Positions 10,043 to 18,490 are shown, counted from the first letter of the stretch. The stretch is 64,000 nt of DNA from Lacrimispora xylanisolvens (GCA_017084465.1 CP070896.1:1753501-1817500), one strand, 5' to 3'. Program-made: numbers and translations. Notes: generated by a model from the sequence alone, not told the origin.

Positions 10043-11043
10043 CTAAGGGGACGTTACCAGAAAGTCTTTAGCGCCCTCCGTGTAGTGTACCTTGCCATCC
10101 TCGGTAATAAACACCATAAACATCATCCATGGAATTTAACAGCTCCATTCCCTTTTCCAGTCCCATAGAAAAACAGGTGGTGGATAATGCATCCCCATCA
10201 ACCGAAAGCTTAGAAAGAATGGTGACAGAGACCAGCCCGTTCTCATAGGGAAATCCGTCTCTGGGATTTAAAATATGATGGTAATTCACCCCGTCTTTTT
10301 CAAAATGGCGCTCATAAACCCCGGAGGATACCACAGACATATCTTCTATATTCAACGTTTCAATGGTCTCATTTCTGTCAGCATAGGGCTTTTGCAGTCC
10401 AATCTTAAAAGGGCTTCCATCTGGCTTCTTCCCAACACAGAGTACATTTCCACCCAGATTAATCACTGCACTTTTCACTCCCTTTTCAAGAAGATAATCT
10501 TTCATACGGTCTGCTATATAGCCTTTTGCAATTGCCCCCAGGTCAATGGAAGAATCCGGAGATAAAAAGGTAAGGGTATCATCTTCAAGCTTTAAATTCT
10601 GGTAACCTACTTTTTTCACCGCAGCACTGATTTCATCCGAAGGGGGGAATTACGGGATTTGAAGCAGTAAAGTCCCATAAGGAAGACAACGGTTCAATGG
10701 TAATATCAAAATCACCATTGGATATTTTGGAATAATAAAGTCCCTTGGAAAGCAGGGCAGCCATATCCGGTGACAGCTTTACAGATGTTTCCTGTGCAGA
10801 TCTGTGATTGATTTTATAAACTTCACTGCTTTCAATGGTTTTACTGAAGATATTTTCATAGGAACGGCACAGATCCAGACATTCCTTTAAAATTTTAGGA
10901 TCATCGTTATCATAAAGGGTTACTGTTACAAATGTATTTAGCAAAAATCCAGATTTACTGATTGGTTCTATTTTTCTATGACATCCGGTAAGAAGACTGA
11001 CAGCCAGGCAGACCGCCAAAACCGCTGCTTTTCCTTTTTTCAT
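10043..11043 (-). CDS. apbE: FAD:protein FMN transferase, lipoprotein (two one-base insertions)
   Basis: ApbE proteins attach FMN to threonines of target redox proteins outside the membrane. The N terminus is a lipoprotein signal with lipobox LTGC. SSLWDFTASNPVIPP, DLGAIAKGYIADRM and VNYHHILNPRDGFP are family blocks. The last of these, and VSVTILSKLSVDGDALST, hold the usual metal and FAD-binding acidic residues. The frame is broken twice. An extra G in the G6 run at 10642-10647 separates PVIPP from SDEISAAVKKVGYQNLK. A second extra base near 10105-10117 changes the C terminus, and repair gives ITEDGKVHYTEGAKDFLVTS with a stop at 10043. The repaired length is about 332 residues, normal for the family. 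Its start overlaps the cbiK stop by four bases. Confidence 0.9.
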
Positions 11044-11852
11044 TCCTGATCCTCCAATTTTTTACCGGCTTCCCTTGCGTGTTCCACAAACATCCGGCGT
11101 ACCCCTTCAATTTCACCCATTCCTTTTAACCGGCAGATCACATCATAACCCTCAGCTTCCAGCCGGCTTTTCCACGAATCACTGTCTGTCCCAGCCATAT
11201 CATTATGAGCATGATCTCCGCATACAATCATCATGGGCTGAAGAACTGCATGTTTTGACTGTTTCCCGTTTAGTTCTTCTATCACATCATCAATGGAGGG
11301 TTCTGCTTCTACCGTTCCCACATGATATCTTGTATATCCGTGTTTTTTCAAAATTCCAGCCAGGCGGTTATAGGCGGCATTGGCTTCATGTTCGGAACCA
11401 TGGCCCATAAACACAATCTCCGTACCTTCCGTATTATATTCTTTTGTATCTTCCGTAAGGATCTCAGTCAGTTTTAAATAATCTTCCTCAGAAGAAAGAA
11501 GGGGCGCACCGATAATCAACTGGTCAAAGGAATCTTCCTGTTTTTTTACAGCATTGACAATACAGTCATATTCCTCTCCACCCATTACAAGAGTGGGTTG
11601 GATCAACACCCGTTTAAAGCCTTCTGCTGCCAGCTTTTCCATGGCTTCTTCCACTCCGTCAATCATAATATTATCCCGTTTTCTTAATATATCTATAATG
11701 ATCCGACTGGTAAAAGCCCGTCTTAATTCATAAGCAGGAAATTCAGCTGCTACAGCCTGTTCAATGGCTTCTATGGTCTTGCTTCTGCTTTCGTTATAAC
11801 TTGTCCCAAAGCTCACTACTAGTAATGCCTGTTTCATCTTTCTGGTCCACAC
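11040..11852 (-). CDS. cbiK: Sirohydrochlorin cobaltochelatase CbiK
   Basis: This cytoplasmic chelatase inserts Co2+ into sirohydrochlorin in the anaerobic cobalamin pathway. The sequence opens with KQALLVVSFGTSYNESR, a CbiK hallmark. It contains EIVFMGHGSEHEANAAY and VCGDHAHNDMAG, whose histidines match the metal-binding and catalytic residues of the family. The length of about 265-270 residues is normal. The start is either a GTG at 11852 (AGGAAA upstream) or the ATG at 11837; the ribosome site does not settle it. The gene overlaps apbE by four bases, an uncommon pairing. No other cobalamin gene is in the window, so a chelatase role for another metal or tetrapyrrole is possible. Confidence 0.88.
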   Translation of the reverse strand: MWTRKMKQALLVVSFGTSYNESRSKTIEAIEQAVAAEFPAYELRRAFTSRIIIDILRKRDNIMIDGVEEAMEKLAAEGFKRVLIQPTLVMGGEEYDCIVNAVKKQEDSFDQLIIGAPLLSSEEDYLKLTEILTEDTKEYNTEGTEIVFMGHGSEHEANAAYNRLAGILKKHGYTRYHVGTVEAEPSIDDVIEELNGKQSKHAVLQPMMIVCGDHAHNDMAGTDSDSWKSRLEAEGYDVICRLKGMGEIEGVRRMFVEHAREAGKKLEDQE

Positions 11853-11920
11853 TTTCTAATCATTTTCCTGACTACCATATCACAGATGATTTTTGCTGTC
11901 AAATTCCTTTTTACGCACCA

Positions 11921-11950
11921 CAGGCGCAGAACCAAAGGGTTCTGCGCCTG
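11921..11950. terminator. Strong perfect hairpin between adh and cbiK
   Basis: CAGGCGCAGAACC pairs perfectly with GGTTCTGCGCCTG around a 4-base loop, 35 bases downstream of the alcohol dehydrogenase stop. No T run follows on either strand, so it may be a pause, processing or 3'-end stability element instead of a simple intrinsic terminator. Confidence 0.55.
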
Positions 11951-11985
11951 CGATACACATTGCATACATTTTATTGGAGATTATC

Positions 11986-13176
11986 TTAAAAATCTACCTC
12001 TTTATCATAGTAACAACAGGTTAACAGCTTCTCCATCTCTGCCGGGGTAATTGCCCGTGGGTTGGAGCCGGTGCATGCATCACCAACTGCTAACTCAGCT
12101 ACTGCCGCTAATTTATCATTGAACTCTGCTTCGTCAATGATTCCGCCTTCGTAATCCTTAATACAGGTAGGAATATCCAGCTCTTTGTTCATGGAACGGA
12201 TCTCAGCAATTAATGCATCAACCAGTTCTTCATCTGTACTGCCCTCTAAACCAATGAAGCGGGCAATCTCACCATAACGCTTTGCTGCCTCTGCGTCTTT
12301 GGCATTAAATTTAATAACTTTCGGAAGATACATTGCATTAGCACAGCCGTGCACAATGTGTCCGCCGGAATAAGCAGCTCCTGTTTTATGAGCCATGGAA
12401 TGAACGATTCCAAGGAGTGCATTGGAAAATGCCATACCTGCAAGACACTGTGCATTATGCATGCGGTCACGTGCAGCCATATCTCCGTTATAGGAATCAA
12501 TTAAATCATTATGTATCATCTTGATCGCATGAAGCGCAAGAGGATCGGTATAATCGCAGTGAAGTGTGGAAACATATGCTTCCATTGCATGGGTAATTGC
12601 ATCCATACCGGTATGAGCTGTCAGCTTTTTAGGCATGGTCTCAGCAAGATCCGGGTCAACAATTGCCACATCGGGTGTTATATTAAAGTCAGCAAGGGGA
12701 TACTTGATGCCCTTGTGATAATCGGTAATAACGCTGAATGCTGTAACTTCGGTAGCAGTACCGGAAGTAGAAGGAATGGCGCAGAACTGTGCTTTTGTTC
12801 TTAAAGTCGGGAAATTAAAAGGAATGCATAAATCCTCAAAAGTTGTATCCGGGTATTCATAAAATGCCCACATAGCTTTAGCCGCATCAATTGGTGATCC
12901 GCCGCCGATTGCAACGATCCAGTCCGGTTCGAACTCACGCATCATCTGGGCACCCTTCATTACGGTTTCAACGCTGGGATCAGGCTCTACCCCTTCAAAC
13001 AGTTTTACTTCTAATCCAGCTTCTTTTAAATATGCTTCCACTCTGTCAAGAAAGCCAAAACGCTTCATAGATCCGCCGCCTACGACAACAATTGCTTTCT
13101 TTCCCTTTAAGTTTTTTATTTCCTCCAGGGAGCCTTTTCCATGATAAAGGTCTCTCGGTAATGTAAATCTAGCCAT
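11986..13176 (-). CDS. Iron-containing alcohol dehydrogenase
   Basis: A 396-residue group III (iron-dependent) alcohol dehydrogenase that interconverts aldehydes and alcohols with NAD(P)H in fermentation. Nucleotide-binding glycines are in AIVVVGGGSMKRFG and AIGGGSPIDAAKAMW. STSGTATEVTAF is the family block. Metal ligands are the Asp and His of TGMDAITHAMEAY and the two His in HSMAHKTGAAYSGGHIVHG. The start follows AGGAGGG. It is transcribed alone behind the lysR terminator at 13253-13290. Rex and a LysR regulator sit immediately upstream on the same strand, so redox control is plausible. I could not find a full Rex operator in its 5' region. The natural substrate is unknown (butanol- or propanediol-type relatives exist). 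Confidence 0.9.
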   Translation of the reverse strand: MARFTLPRDLYHGKGSLEEIKNLKGKKAIVVVGGGSMKRFGFLDRVEAYLKEAGLEVKLFEGVEPDPSVETVMKGAQMMREFEPDWIVAIGGGSPIDAAKAMWAFYEYPDTTFEDLCIPFNFPTLRTKAQFCAIPSTSGTATEVTAFSVITDYHKGIKYPLADFNITPDVAIVDPDLAETMPKKLTAHTGMDAITHAMEAYVSTLHCDYTDPLALHAIKMIHNDLIDSYNGDMAARDRMHNAQCLAGMAFSNALLGIVHSMAHKTGAAYSGGHIVHGCANAMYLPKVIKFNAKDAEAAKRYGEIARFIGLEGSTDEELVDALIAEIRSMNKELDIPTCIKDYEGGIIDEAEFNDKLAAVAELAVGDACTGSNPRAITPAEMEKLLTCCYYDKEVDF

Positions 13177-13252
13177 TGTAAAACCCTCCTTGTGAAATTC
13201 CTGTCGTTTCTATGAGATAATTGTAGTTCAAACAGAGAGGAATTACAAAGGT

Positions 13253-13290
13253 AAAAAAATATATATCAGTATATAAATACTGATATATAT
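13253..13290 (-). terminator. Terminator of the rex-lysR transcript
   Basis: Perfect 14-bp arms (ATATATATCAGTAT / ATACTGATATATAT) with a 4-base loop start ten bases after the lysR stop and are followed on the minus strand by seven T. It also lies about 80-110 bases upstream of the alcohol dehydrogenase start, so it insulates that gene. Confidence 0.85.
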
Positions 13291-13299
13291 TTAACATTC

Positions 13300-14217
13300 T
13301 TATTCTGCCAATTTTTCCTTTACACAGCTTAACTGTTCAAGAAATTTCTTATCCCAGCCGGTAAGTGAATAGCCCTTCCGGCAAATGACTGAATCCCTGA
13401 AACGTTTCTTCTTAACACATTGTTTTTCCACCAGCTGATACTGCTTTAGCAGTTCTTCCGGCATGGGAGATACCCACATATAGGTCATTTGATTGTCACA
13501 CAAAAGCTGAAACTGGCTGCCCCGTTCATATACATATATTCTCTTTGGGGATTTGGGATATTTCATTCCTCCTCCAATATCATCGTTTTTGCTGGAAACA
13601 ACATCTCCGTGAACAATCTCAATATAATTCATTAAATCTTCGGCTTCTATTACGCTCTTATCTGCAAGAGGATGGGCGTTTGACATCAGGATCCTTAAAG
13701 AATACTCAAAAACAGATTCCATAATAAGACCCTTTGCAGCGGTCTCTCTTGCATAATACTTTTCAGATGTAACCGGATACCGGATGATACCAAGATTGTA
13801 CTCTCCTGTCTCCACGTCCCTGATGGTATCTGTGGAATTGGTCTCCCGAAGCCATACGTTCATCATGGATTCAGCGCCCATTTCCTTAATAAAGCCGGAA
13901 AATGCAGTGCTGATATAACTGGCTCTGGGCATGGATAGAGAAAATTCCACACCGCTACCATCTCCTGTTTTATACAGATGTTCCATTTCATCGATCTGAA
14001 TCAGAACATTTCTGGCATGTTCTAAAAAGATCCTTCCTCTGGCAGTGGGCACAACTCCTTTGGAAGTCCGTTTAAAGATAGGTGCCCCAAGGCCCTCTTC
14101 CAGAGTCTTGATCGCCTTGCTGAGATTGGGCTGATCCATGTATAAATTAGCTGCTGCCTGTGTAATGGAACCGGTCTTTTCCACTTCAACCGCATACTGC
14201 AATAGCACGGTATTCAA
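13300..14217 (-). CDS. LysR-family transcriptional regulator
   Basis: A 305-residue LysR-type regulator. The N-terminal winged helix-turn-helix is clear: TGSITQAAANLYMDQPNLSK then TLEEGLGAPIFKRTSKGVV, residues about 15-55. The C-terminal effector-binding domain (from about residue 90, FSLSMPRASYISTAF) is a periplasmic-binding-protein-like fold. Its start overlaps the rex stop by four bases (ATGA), so it is translated together with rex. It is followed by a terminator and then the iron alcohol dehydrogenase, which is a candidate target. The ligand is unknown. Confidence 0.88.
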   Translation of the reverse strand: MNTVLLQYAVEVEKTGSITQAAANLYMDQPNLSKAIKTLEEGLGAPIFKRTSKGVVPTARGRIFLEHARNVLIQIDEMEHLYKTGDGSGVEFSLSMPRASYISTAFSGFIKEMGAESMMNVWLRETNSTDTIRDVETGEYNLGIIRYPVTSEKYYARETAAKGLIMESVFEYSLRILMSNAHPLADKSVIEAEDLMNYIEIVHGDVVSSKNDDIGGGMKYPKSPKRIYVYERGSQFQLLCDNQMTYMWVSPMPEELLKQYQLVEKQCVKKKRFRDSVICRKGYSLTGWDKKFLEQLSCVKEKLAE

Positions 14218-14897
14218 TCATCTTCCTCCTTTGTCTCCTGCCAGCCGTTCTTTTCCACTTCATAGAGATACTTTGACAGTGCTGCAAGCGATACTGCCAT
14301 ATTCTCGTTTTGAACCAGTATATGGGGCGGTACAGTCAGATGAATGGGAGCAAAATTCCAGATGGCCTTCACTCCGCCTGCCACCAGCCTGTCACAGACC
14401 CCCTGGGCATATTCAGCAGGAACGGTAATAATCCCAATGTGTATATTCATACGCTGACAGAGGTTTTCCAGTTTCTCCATGGAAAGCACCATCTTTCCGC
14501 CGATTCTGGTATTCACCTTTCTTCCGTCAGCATCAAAAGCCATAACAATTTCAACCCCGTACTGTTCAAAGCCTTTATAGGAAAGCAGTGCTTTTCCTAA
14601 ATACCCCACACCTACCAGTGCTGCCTGATTGGTGTTATGAAATCCCAGAAATTCCTCCATATCTGCAATTAATTCCTTAATTACATATCCCATTTTGGGC
14701 TTTCCTGCTGTTTTGGCTACTAATGCCAGATCTTTTCGGACCTGAACCTCATTTAACTGAAGATCCAAAGCAATGGCGGGTGCGGAAATGGTTTCTAATC
14801 CATCGCTGCTTTTCTTTTCCAGATAATGATGATAAACGGGAAGGCGCTCCAGCGATTTTCTGGATATTCCTCCCACCATATGTCTCTTTTCTTCCAT
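14214..14897 (-). CDS. rex: Redox-sensing transcriptional repressor Rex
   Basis: Rex represses fermentation and respiration genes and leaves DNA when the NADH/NAD+ ratio rises. The N-terminal winged helix (SRKSLERLPVYHHYLEKK, then LNEVQVRKDLALVAKTAGKP) and the Rossmann motif AALVGVGYLGKALLSY are diagnostic. I chose the ATG at 14897 (MEEKRHMVGG) because GGGGGAAG lies five bases upstream. An in-frame ATG at 14918 has no site. The repressor is about 227 residues, slightly longer than usual. It is followed by an overlapping lysR gene and preceded by queA on the same strand. The neighbouring alcohol dehydrogenase is a typical Rex target class. Confidence 0.94.
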   Translation of the reverse strand: MEEKRHMVGGISRKSLERLPVYHHYLEKKSSDGLETISAPAIALDLQLNEVQVRKDLALVAKTAGKPKMGYVIKELIADMEEFLGFHNTNQAALVGVGYLGKALLSYKGFEQYGVEIVMAFDADGRKVNTRIGGKMVLSMEKLENLCQRMNIHIGIITVPAEYAQGVCDRLVAGGVKAIWNFAPIHLTVPPHILVQNENMAVSLAALSKYLYEVEKNGWQETKEEDD

Positions 14898-14957
14898 AAA
14901 ATCTTCCCCCAGTCTCATTTAACAAATAACAGATACCGGCAACCCTTTTGTCACTTT

Positions 14958-16010
14958 TTAATTGACTGTACCACGATCCTTCTGGTCAGTCAGAAACATG
15001 GCATCGCCAAAGCTGAAGAAACGGTATCTCTCCCGAACTGCTTCCTCATATGCATGAAGTACATGATCTCTCCCCGCAAGCGCAGATACCAGCATAATTA
15101 AGGTGGATTCAGGCAAATGGAAATTAGTAATCAGACAATCCAGTACCTTAAAACGATAGCCCGGATAAATAAATATTTCAGTCCATCCGCTTCCTGCCTT
15201 TAATATACCGTCTTCCGTTGATGCAGATTCCACGGTCCTGCAGCTAGTGGTCCCTACGCAGACGATCCTCCCCCCATTTCGTTTGGCATCATTAACCTTT
15301 TTTGCTTCCTCTTCTTCTACGATATAGAATTCAGAATGCATGTGATGAGCTTCTATCTCATCTACCTTAACCGGGCGGAATGTACCAAGTCCCACATGAA
15401 GTGTGACATGGGCAATCTCCACTCCTTTTTCCTGTATCTTCTCTAATAATTCTTTTGTAAAATGCAGACCTGCGGTTGGTGCGGCAGCAGAGCCTTCATT
15501 CTTGGCATAAACAGTCTGATACCGGTTTTTATCCTGAAGCTGGTGGGTAATATAGGGTGGCAGGGGCATCTGACCAAGCTGGTCTAAAATCTCTTCAAAA
15601 ATCCCCTCATAAGAAAACTGGATGAGACGGTTCCCTTCTTCCACCACGTCAATCACGGTTCCTTTTAAAAGTCCCTCTCCAAATGAAATGACAGTTCCGA
15701 CTTTTGCTTTCTTTCCCGGCTTCACAAGAGTTTCCCAGATATCATTCTCTCTTCTTTTTAATAGAAGAATCTCGATCTTTGCCTCAGTGCCTTCTTTTAC
15801 GCCAAACAGCCTTGCCGGAATCACCTTGGTATCGTTAATAACCAGACAGTCTCCCTTATTTAAGTAATCCAGTATATCTTTAAAATGTCTGTGTTCGATC
15901 TCTCCCGTATGCTTGTCCAGAACCAGCAGTCTGGAAGCCGACCGGTCCTCTAACGGATCCTGTGCAATCAGCTCCTGAGGTAAATCAAAATCAAAATCTC
16001 TGACGTTCAT
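14958..16010 (-). CDS. queA: S-adenosylmethionine:tRNA ribosyltransferase-isomerase QueA
   Basis: QueA transfers and rearranges the ribose of SAM onto preQ1 in tRNA to make epoxyqueuosine. The ATG at 16010 ([17 protein letters not shown]) has AAAGGAGAG upstream. The longer frame to 16067 is not supported. Diagnostic blocks are [46 protein letters not shown] and [16 protein letters not shown]. The length, about 350 residues, is standard. The gene lies between an anchored extracytoplasmic protein (63 bases upstream) and rex (60 bases downstream) on the same strand. It shows no damage. Confidence 0.96.
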   Translation of the reverse strand: MNVRDFDFDLPQELIAQDPLEDRSASRLLVLDKHTGEIEHRHFKDILDYLNKGDCLVINDTKVIPARLFGVKEGTEAKIEILLLKRRENDIWETLVKPGKKAKVGTVISFGEGLLKGTVIDVVEEGNRLIQFSYEGIFEEILDQLGQMPLPPYITHQLQDKNRYQTVYAKNEGSAAAPTAGLHFTKELLEKIQEKGVEIAHVTLHVGLGTFRPVKVDEIEAHHMHSEFYIVEEEEAKKVNDAKRNGGRIVCVGTTSCRTVESASTEDGILKAGSGWTEIFIYPGYRFKVLDCLITNFHLPESTLIMLVSALAGRDHVLHAYEEAVRERYRFFSFGDAMFLTDQKDRGTVN

Positions 16011-16072
16011 AAAACTACTCTCCTTTATCAAAAATGCTCCTCTGCAGGGTGCCACGCAGAGAAGCATCTGTT

Positions 16073-16876
16073 TTAATTATTGTTCGACTGGCTGGCTGAT
16101 TCACTGGTAAGTTCACCAGAGGACTCACTGGCTGATTCCCCAGTGGTTTCTGCAGCAGCTTCCGGCTCTTCTTCCCCTTTTTTTAAGGTATTATAAACTG
16201 CCAGAAGATTCTCATCGGACTTTAAAGCCTTCTCAAGACCTTCGTTTACCTCTTTTGCCATCTTTTGCACTTCATCAGACTGGTTTACTTCCTGCATAAA
16301 TTCAGACTCTTCTTTGCTGTTATCTGCAACCAGGTAGCAGCTTCCATCCGATGCAGTCTTTGCATAGCATACAATCAGGCTAGGAGCCATCGTCTCTGCC
16401 TGACGGAATTTCACATCAAATCTGGCATAAACCACATAGTCACCATCTGCAATTCCAGGTGTAGAAAAGCATTCCAGATTTTCAAAACTCTGATAGAATT
16501 TTACCTCTTCTTCCATTCTGGAAGCCAGCTGATCCAGGCTCTCTTCCCCGGTTTTACCGCCATAAGCTTTAGAAAGTGCGTCCCTGTCGCAGCTCTTTCT
16601 GGCGTTAAAATATGACTTCATTAAATCATTCAATTCGGGCACCGCATCCTTTTGCAGTGCAACTTTTACCTTCTGCGGCTGATTTTCATCGCTTTGCGGA
16701 GATGTACTCTCCGCCTTGGCAGAGACCGTTTCCGGCTCATTCGCGGGCTGTCCGGCTTTGTCCAAAACAACCACCGCCATGATCAGTATTACTGCAACCA
16801 ATGGTATGGCGAGAAACTTCAAAAACCGCCTGGTTTCCGCTTTCAGCCCATTCCATTTTCCTAATAAGTCCTTCAT
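16073..16876 (-). CDS. Membrane-anchored extracytoplasmic protein of unknown function
   Basis: I do not recognise a characterised family. The 267-residue product has a short basic N terminus, one membrane helix ([18 protein letters not shown], about residues 21-38) and then an outer domain. Residues about 75-215 look like a compact alpha/beta domain ([51 protein letters not shown]), possibly an NTF2-like fold. That is a guess from pattern. The tail from about residue 235 is rich in Glu, Ser, Thr and Ala and would be flexible. AGGAGG precedes the start. It is the first gene of the group leading to queA and rex. Confidence 0.7.
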   Translation of the reverse strand: MKDLLGKWNGLKAETRRFLKFLAIPLVAVILIMAVVVLDKAGQPANEPETVSAKAESTSPQSDENQPQKVKVALQKDAVPELNDLMKSYFNARKSCDRDALSKAYGGKTGEESLDQLASRMEEEVKFYQSFENLECFSTPGIADGDYVVYARFDVKFRQAETMAPSLIVCYAKTASDGSCYLVADNSKEESEFMQEVNQSDEVQKMAKEVNEGLEKALKSDENLLAVYNTLKKGEEEPEAAAETTGESASESSGELTSESASQSNNN

Positions 16877-16950
16877 TAGACCTGACCTCCTGGAGAAACA
16901 ATCTCCTCTCTATTCTAACAAAAAAACAGCCAAAAATCAACAAATAACTC

Positions 16951-16979
16951 TTGCGCTTTAAAACAATCTATAGTAGAAT
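16951..16979 (+). promoter_or_regulatory. Promoter of tRNA-Arg
   Basis: TTGCGC (16951-16956) and TAGAAT (16974-16979) are separated by 17 bases and end nine bases before the tRNA. Confidence 0.7.
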
Positions 16980-16988
16980 GTAAAAGAT

Positions 16989-17060
16989 GCATCTGTAGCT
17001 CAGTGGATAGAGCAGTGGCCTCCGGAGCCGCGTGCGTAGGTTCGATTCCTATCAGATGCA
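16989..17060 (+). tRNA. tRNA-Arg (anticodon CCG)
   Basis: A complete 72-base cloverleaf. The acceptor GCATCTG pairs with CAGATGC, the D arm is GCTC/GAGC, and the anticodon stem GTGGC/GCCGC closes loop CTCCGGA, giving anticodon CCG (reads CGG). The T arm has TTCGATT. CCA is not encoded. A promoter lies just upstream and a terminator downstream. Confidence 0.95.
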
Positions 17061-17085
17061 CTATAATTATATAGAATTATTAACC

Positions 17086-17114
17086 AAAAATCCTTTCTTT
17101 AAAAGGGTTTTTTT
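17086..17114 (+). terminator. Terminator of tRNA-Arg
   Basis: AAAATCCTTT pairs with AAAGGGTTTT (one G-U pair) and runs into a row of T, 25 bases after the tRNA. Confidence 0.75.
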
Positions 17115-17173
17115 AGTTTACAGTTTCATCTCTTTAACCATATATATCCACTTAAACATATTTTTAATACTAA

Positions 17174-17226
17174 AAAATAAAAACCAGCCGATAACAAAGG
17201 GACTGTTACCGGCTGGTTAAGTTTAT
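17174..17226. terminator. Bidirectional terminator below the secreted-protein island
   Basis: Fifteen-base arms AACCAGCCGATAACA and TGTTACCGGCTGGTT (one G-U/A-C position) enclose a 7-base loop. T-rich tracts follow on both strands. On the minus strand it ends the transcript of the small membrane gene at 17240-17486. Confidence 0.85.
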
Positions 17227-17239
17227 TTTTTCATTACGC

Positions 17240-17486
17240 CTATGGCAATTTACCAAAGAATGCAACTATAAAAGCTGAAATAATGAGTAGTATAGAAAAT
17301 ACATATTTATAATTCTTTTTTTATACTAAGCATCCATATGAAACAAATCAGACTTGATATGATAACAATGTATACAGCCAGCATTTGCAAAAGACTGTTA
17401 TACAATTTATAATGATTTGCACTCCACATAATAATTGTAAAAACCGTAAATACAATCATGGAGATTGTTTTTATAATTTTATTCAT
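17240..17486 (-). CDS. Small hydrophobic membrane protein, likely three helices (probable one-base insertion)
   Basis: No family is recognised. As written, an ATG at 17486 encodes 59 residues (stop at 17307) with two hydrophobic helices (IISMIVFTVFTIIMW-like near the start, then MLAVYIVIISSLICFIWML). The frame breaks right after an A7 run on the minus strand (T run 17316-17322). With one base fewer it continues as KKNYKYVFSILLIISAFIV and then AFFGKLP, a third helix, to a stop at 17240 (81 residues). That the alternative frame is itself membrane-like favours the longer product. The start lies just past the upstream secreted-protein stop (17488), so the two are translationally coupled. There is no separate ribosome site. 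It could be an immunity or accessory protein for the upstream product. Confidence 0.6.
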
Positions 17487-17487
17487 A

Positions 17488-18153
17488 CTAATATGTACGA
17501 ACAGATGTTACCTGATGTGTAATTTTATATACTTGTCGTCTGCCCATTCTGGTTCTGTAATATTTTACGGTTTTTATGGATAATTTTAATCCATGATTAG
17601 AATCATTAGGGATCAGTAAAGTGCCGCCTCCTACAATTGTGCTGATAGTGCCAGTTATGCCACCAGCAATTTGTGCTCCAGGAACTTTTGTCAGTATTAA
17701 ACCCACAACTCCCGCTACAGTGGCCGTTGTACCTATGGTATCTCTAATTTCTGCATAAGAGATATATTCAGTACTATAAGATGATTCTGATTTTAAAGTA
17801 ATGCCGCCTTTGTTACCATGATTGCTTATATCAACTGTTTTACCCGTAATAGATGAGTAGATTGTATTAGATAATTTATCATATTTTAAATAATTTTCCT
17901 TACCTGTCTCCAGGTTTTTAATGGTAACTGTTCTCGTATTATCATCTTCTGCAACGGTTACAAGTTCTGAAGATCCTTGGGACTCTACCAACACCGAAGT
18001 ATCACCAAGTATTTCAATATTATCTTCCAGGTTTTCTGATAAAACTCCGGCTGTAGATTCAAAGTCACTTTCTGCAGCGGAGACAGGTGTAATAGTCAAT
18101 GCTGTCACGGTGGTTACAGACAATATGATAGCTAAAGCTTTTTTCAATCTCAT
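17488..18153 (-). CDS. Secreted Gly-rich protein, bacteriocin-like candidate
   Basis: A 221-residue protein with a clear signal peptide ending near PVSAAES (about residue 28). A polar region follows with TRTVTIKNLETGKENYLKY. Next is a hydrophobic Gly-rich stretch (TVAGVVGLILTKVPG, then QIAGGITGTISTIVGGGTLL, about residues 142-180) and a basic, tyrosine-rich C terminus (KYYRTRMGRRQVYKITHQ). This architecture recalls large secreted bacteriocin-like proteins of Firmicutes such as the geobacillin-26 group. That is resemblance only, not an established match. AAGGAG precedes the start. It has its own promoter (18225-18253), a palindrome at the expected transcript start, and a coupled tiny membrane gene downstream. 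Confidence 0.65.
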   Translation of the reverse strand: MRLKKALAIILSVTTVTALTITPVSAAESDFESTAGVLSENLEDNIEILGDTSVLVESQGSSELVTVAEDDNTRTVTIKNLETGKENYLKYDKLSNTIYSSITGKTVDISNHGNKGGITLKSESSYSTEYISYAEIRDTIGTTATVAGVVGLILTKVPGAQIAGGITGTISTIVGGGTLLIPNDSNHGLKLSIKTVKYYRTRMGRRQVYKITHQVTSVRTY

Positions 18154-18198
18154 GTTTTTTCTCCTTACATATCAATTAGTTATTACTAACTCTTGTAT

Positions 18199-18218
18199 GA
18201 AAATACGGCCGTGTTTTC
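18199..18218. promoter_or_regulatory. 20-bp palindrome at the transcript start of the secreted-protein gene
   Basis: GAAAATACGG and CCGTGTTTTC are complementary at nine of ten positions with no spacer. The palindrome begins about seven bases past the -10 box of the minus-strand promoter, so it covers the expected +1. It may be an operator or a 5' stem in the mRNA. Confidence 0.5.
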
Positions 18219-18224
18219 ATTTCT

Positions 18225-18253
18225 ATTATAGTTCTTTTAAAATTTTATAACAA
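18225..18253 (-). promoter_or_regulatory. Promoter of the secreted-protein gene
   Basis: On the minus strand TTGTTA (18248-18253) and TATAAT (18225-18230) have exact 17-base spacing, 72 bases before the start codon. Apart from this and the palindrome I see only AT-rich DNA in 18154-18454. Confidence 0.75.
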
Positions 18254-18454
18254 CAGTTTATCCCTTACATTATTCTTAAATAAAACCTGTATCATAGTCC
18301 ATAATTTATGTTATATTTTCTTTTTTTCGACATCACTCGACGTGTTTTGATACAATTATTTGATTAATATTTAATTTTTCATTAACATGCCTATTAAACC
18401 AAACAATATCATAGGTGCATCCCACTGTTTATTAAAAGATATATACATAAAAAT

Positions 18455-18490
18455 AAAGGCATCCCAAAAGTTTCATCTGGCATGCCTTAT
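18455..18490 (-). terminator. Terminator of the 18513-18906 gene
   Basis: AAGGCATGCCA pairs with TTGGGATGCCTT on the minus strand (one mismatch) and is followed by TATTTTTAT. It separates this gene from the secreted-protein unit. Confidence 0.75.

Noticed and set aside
14898..14960. Rex operator upstream of rex
   Set aside because: Only a half site (TTGTTAAAT) is present; the second half of the dyad is missing.
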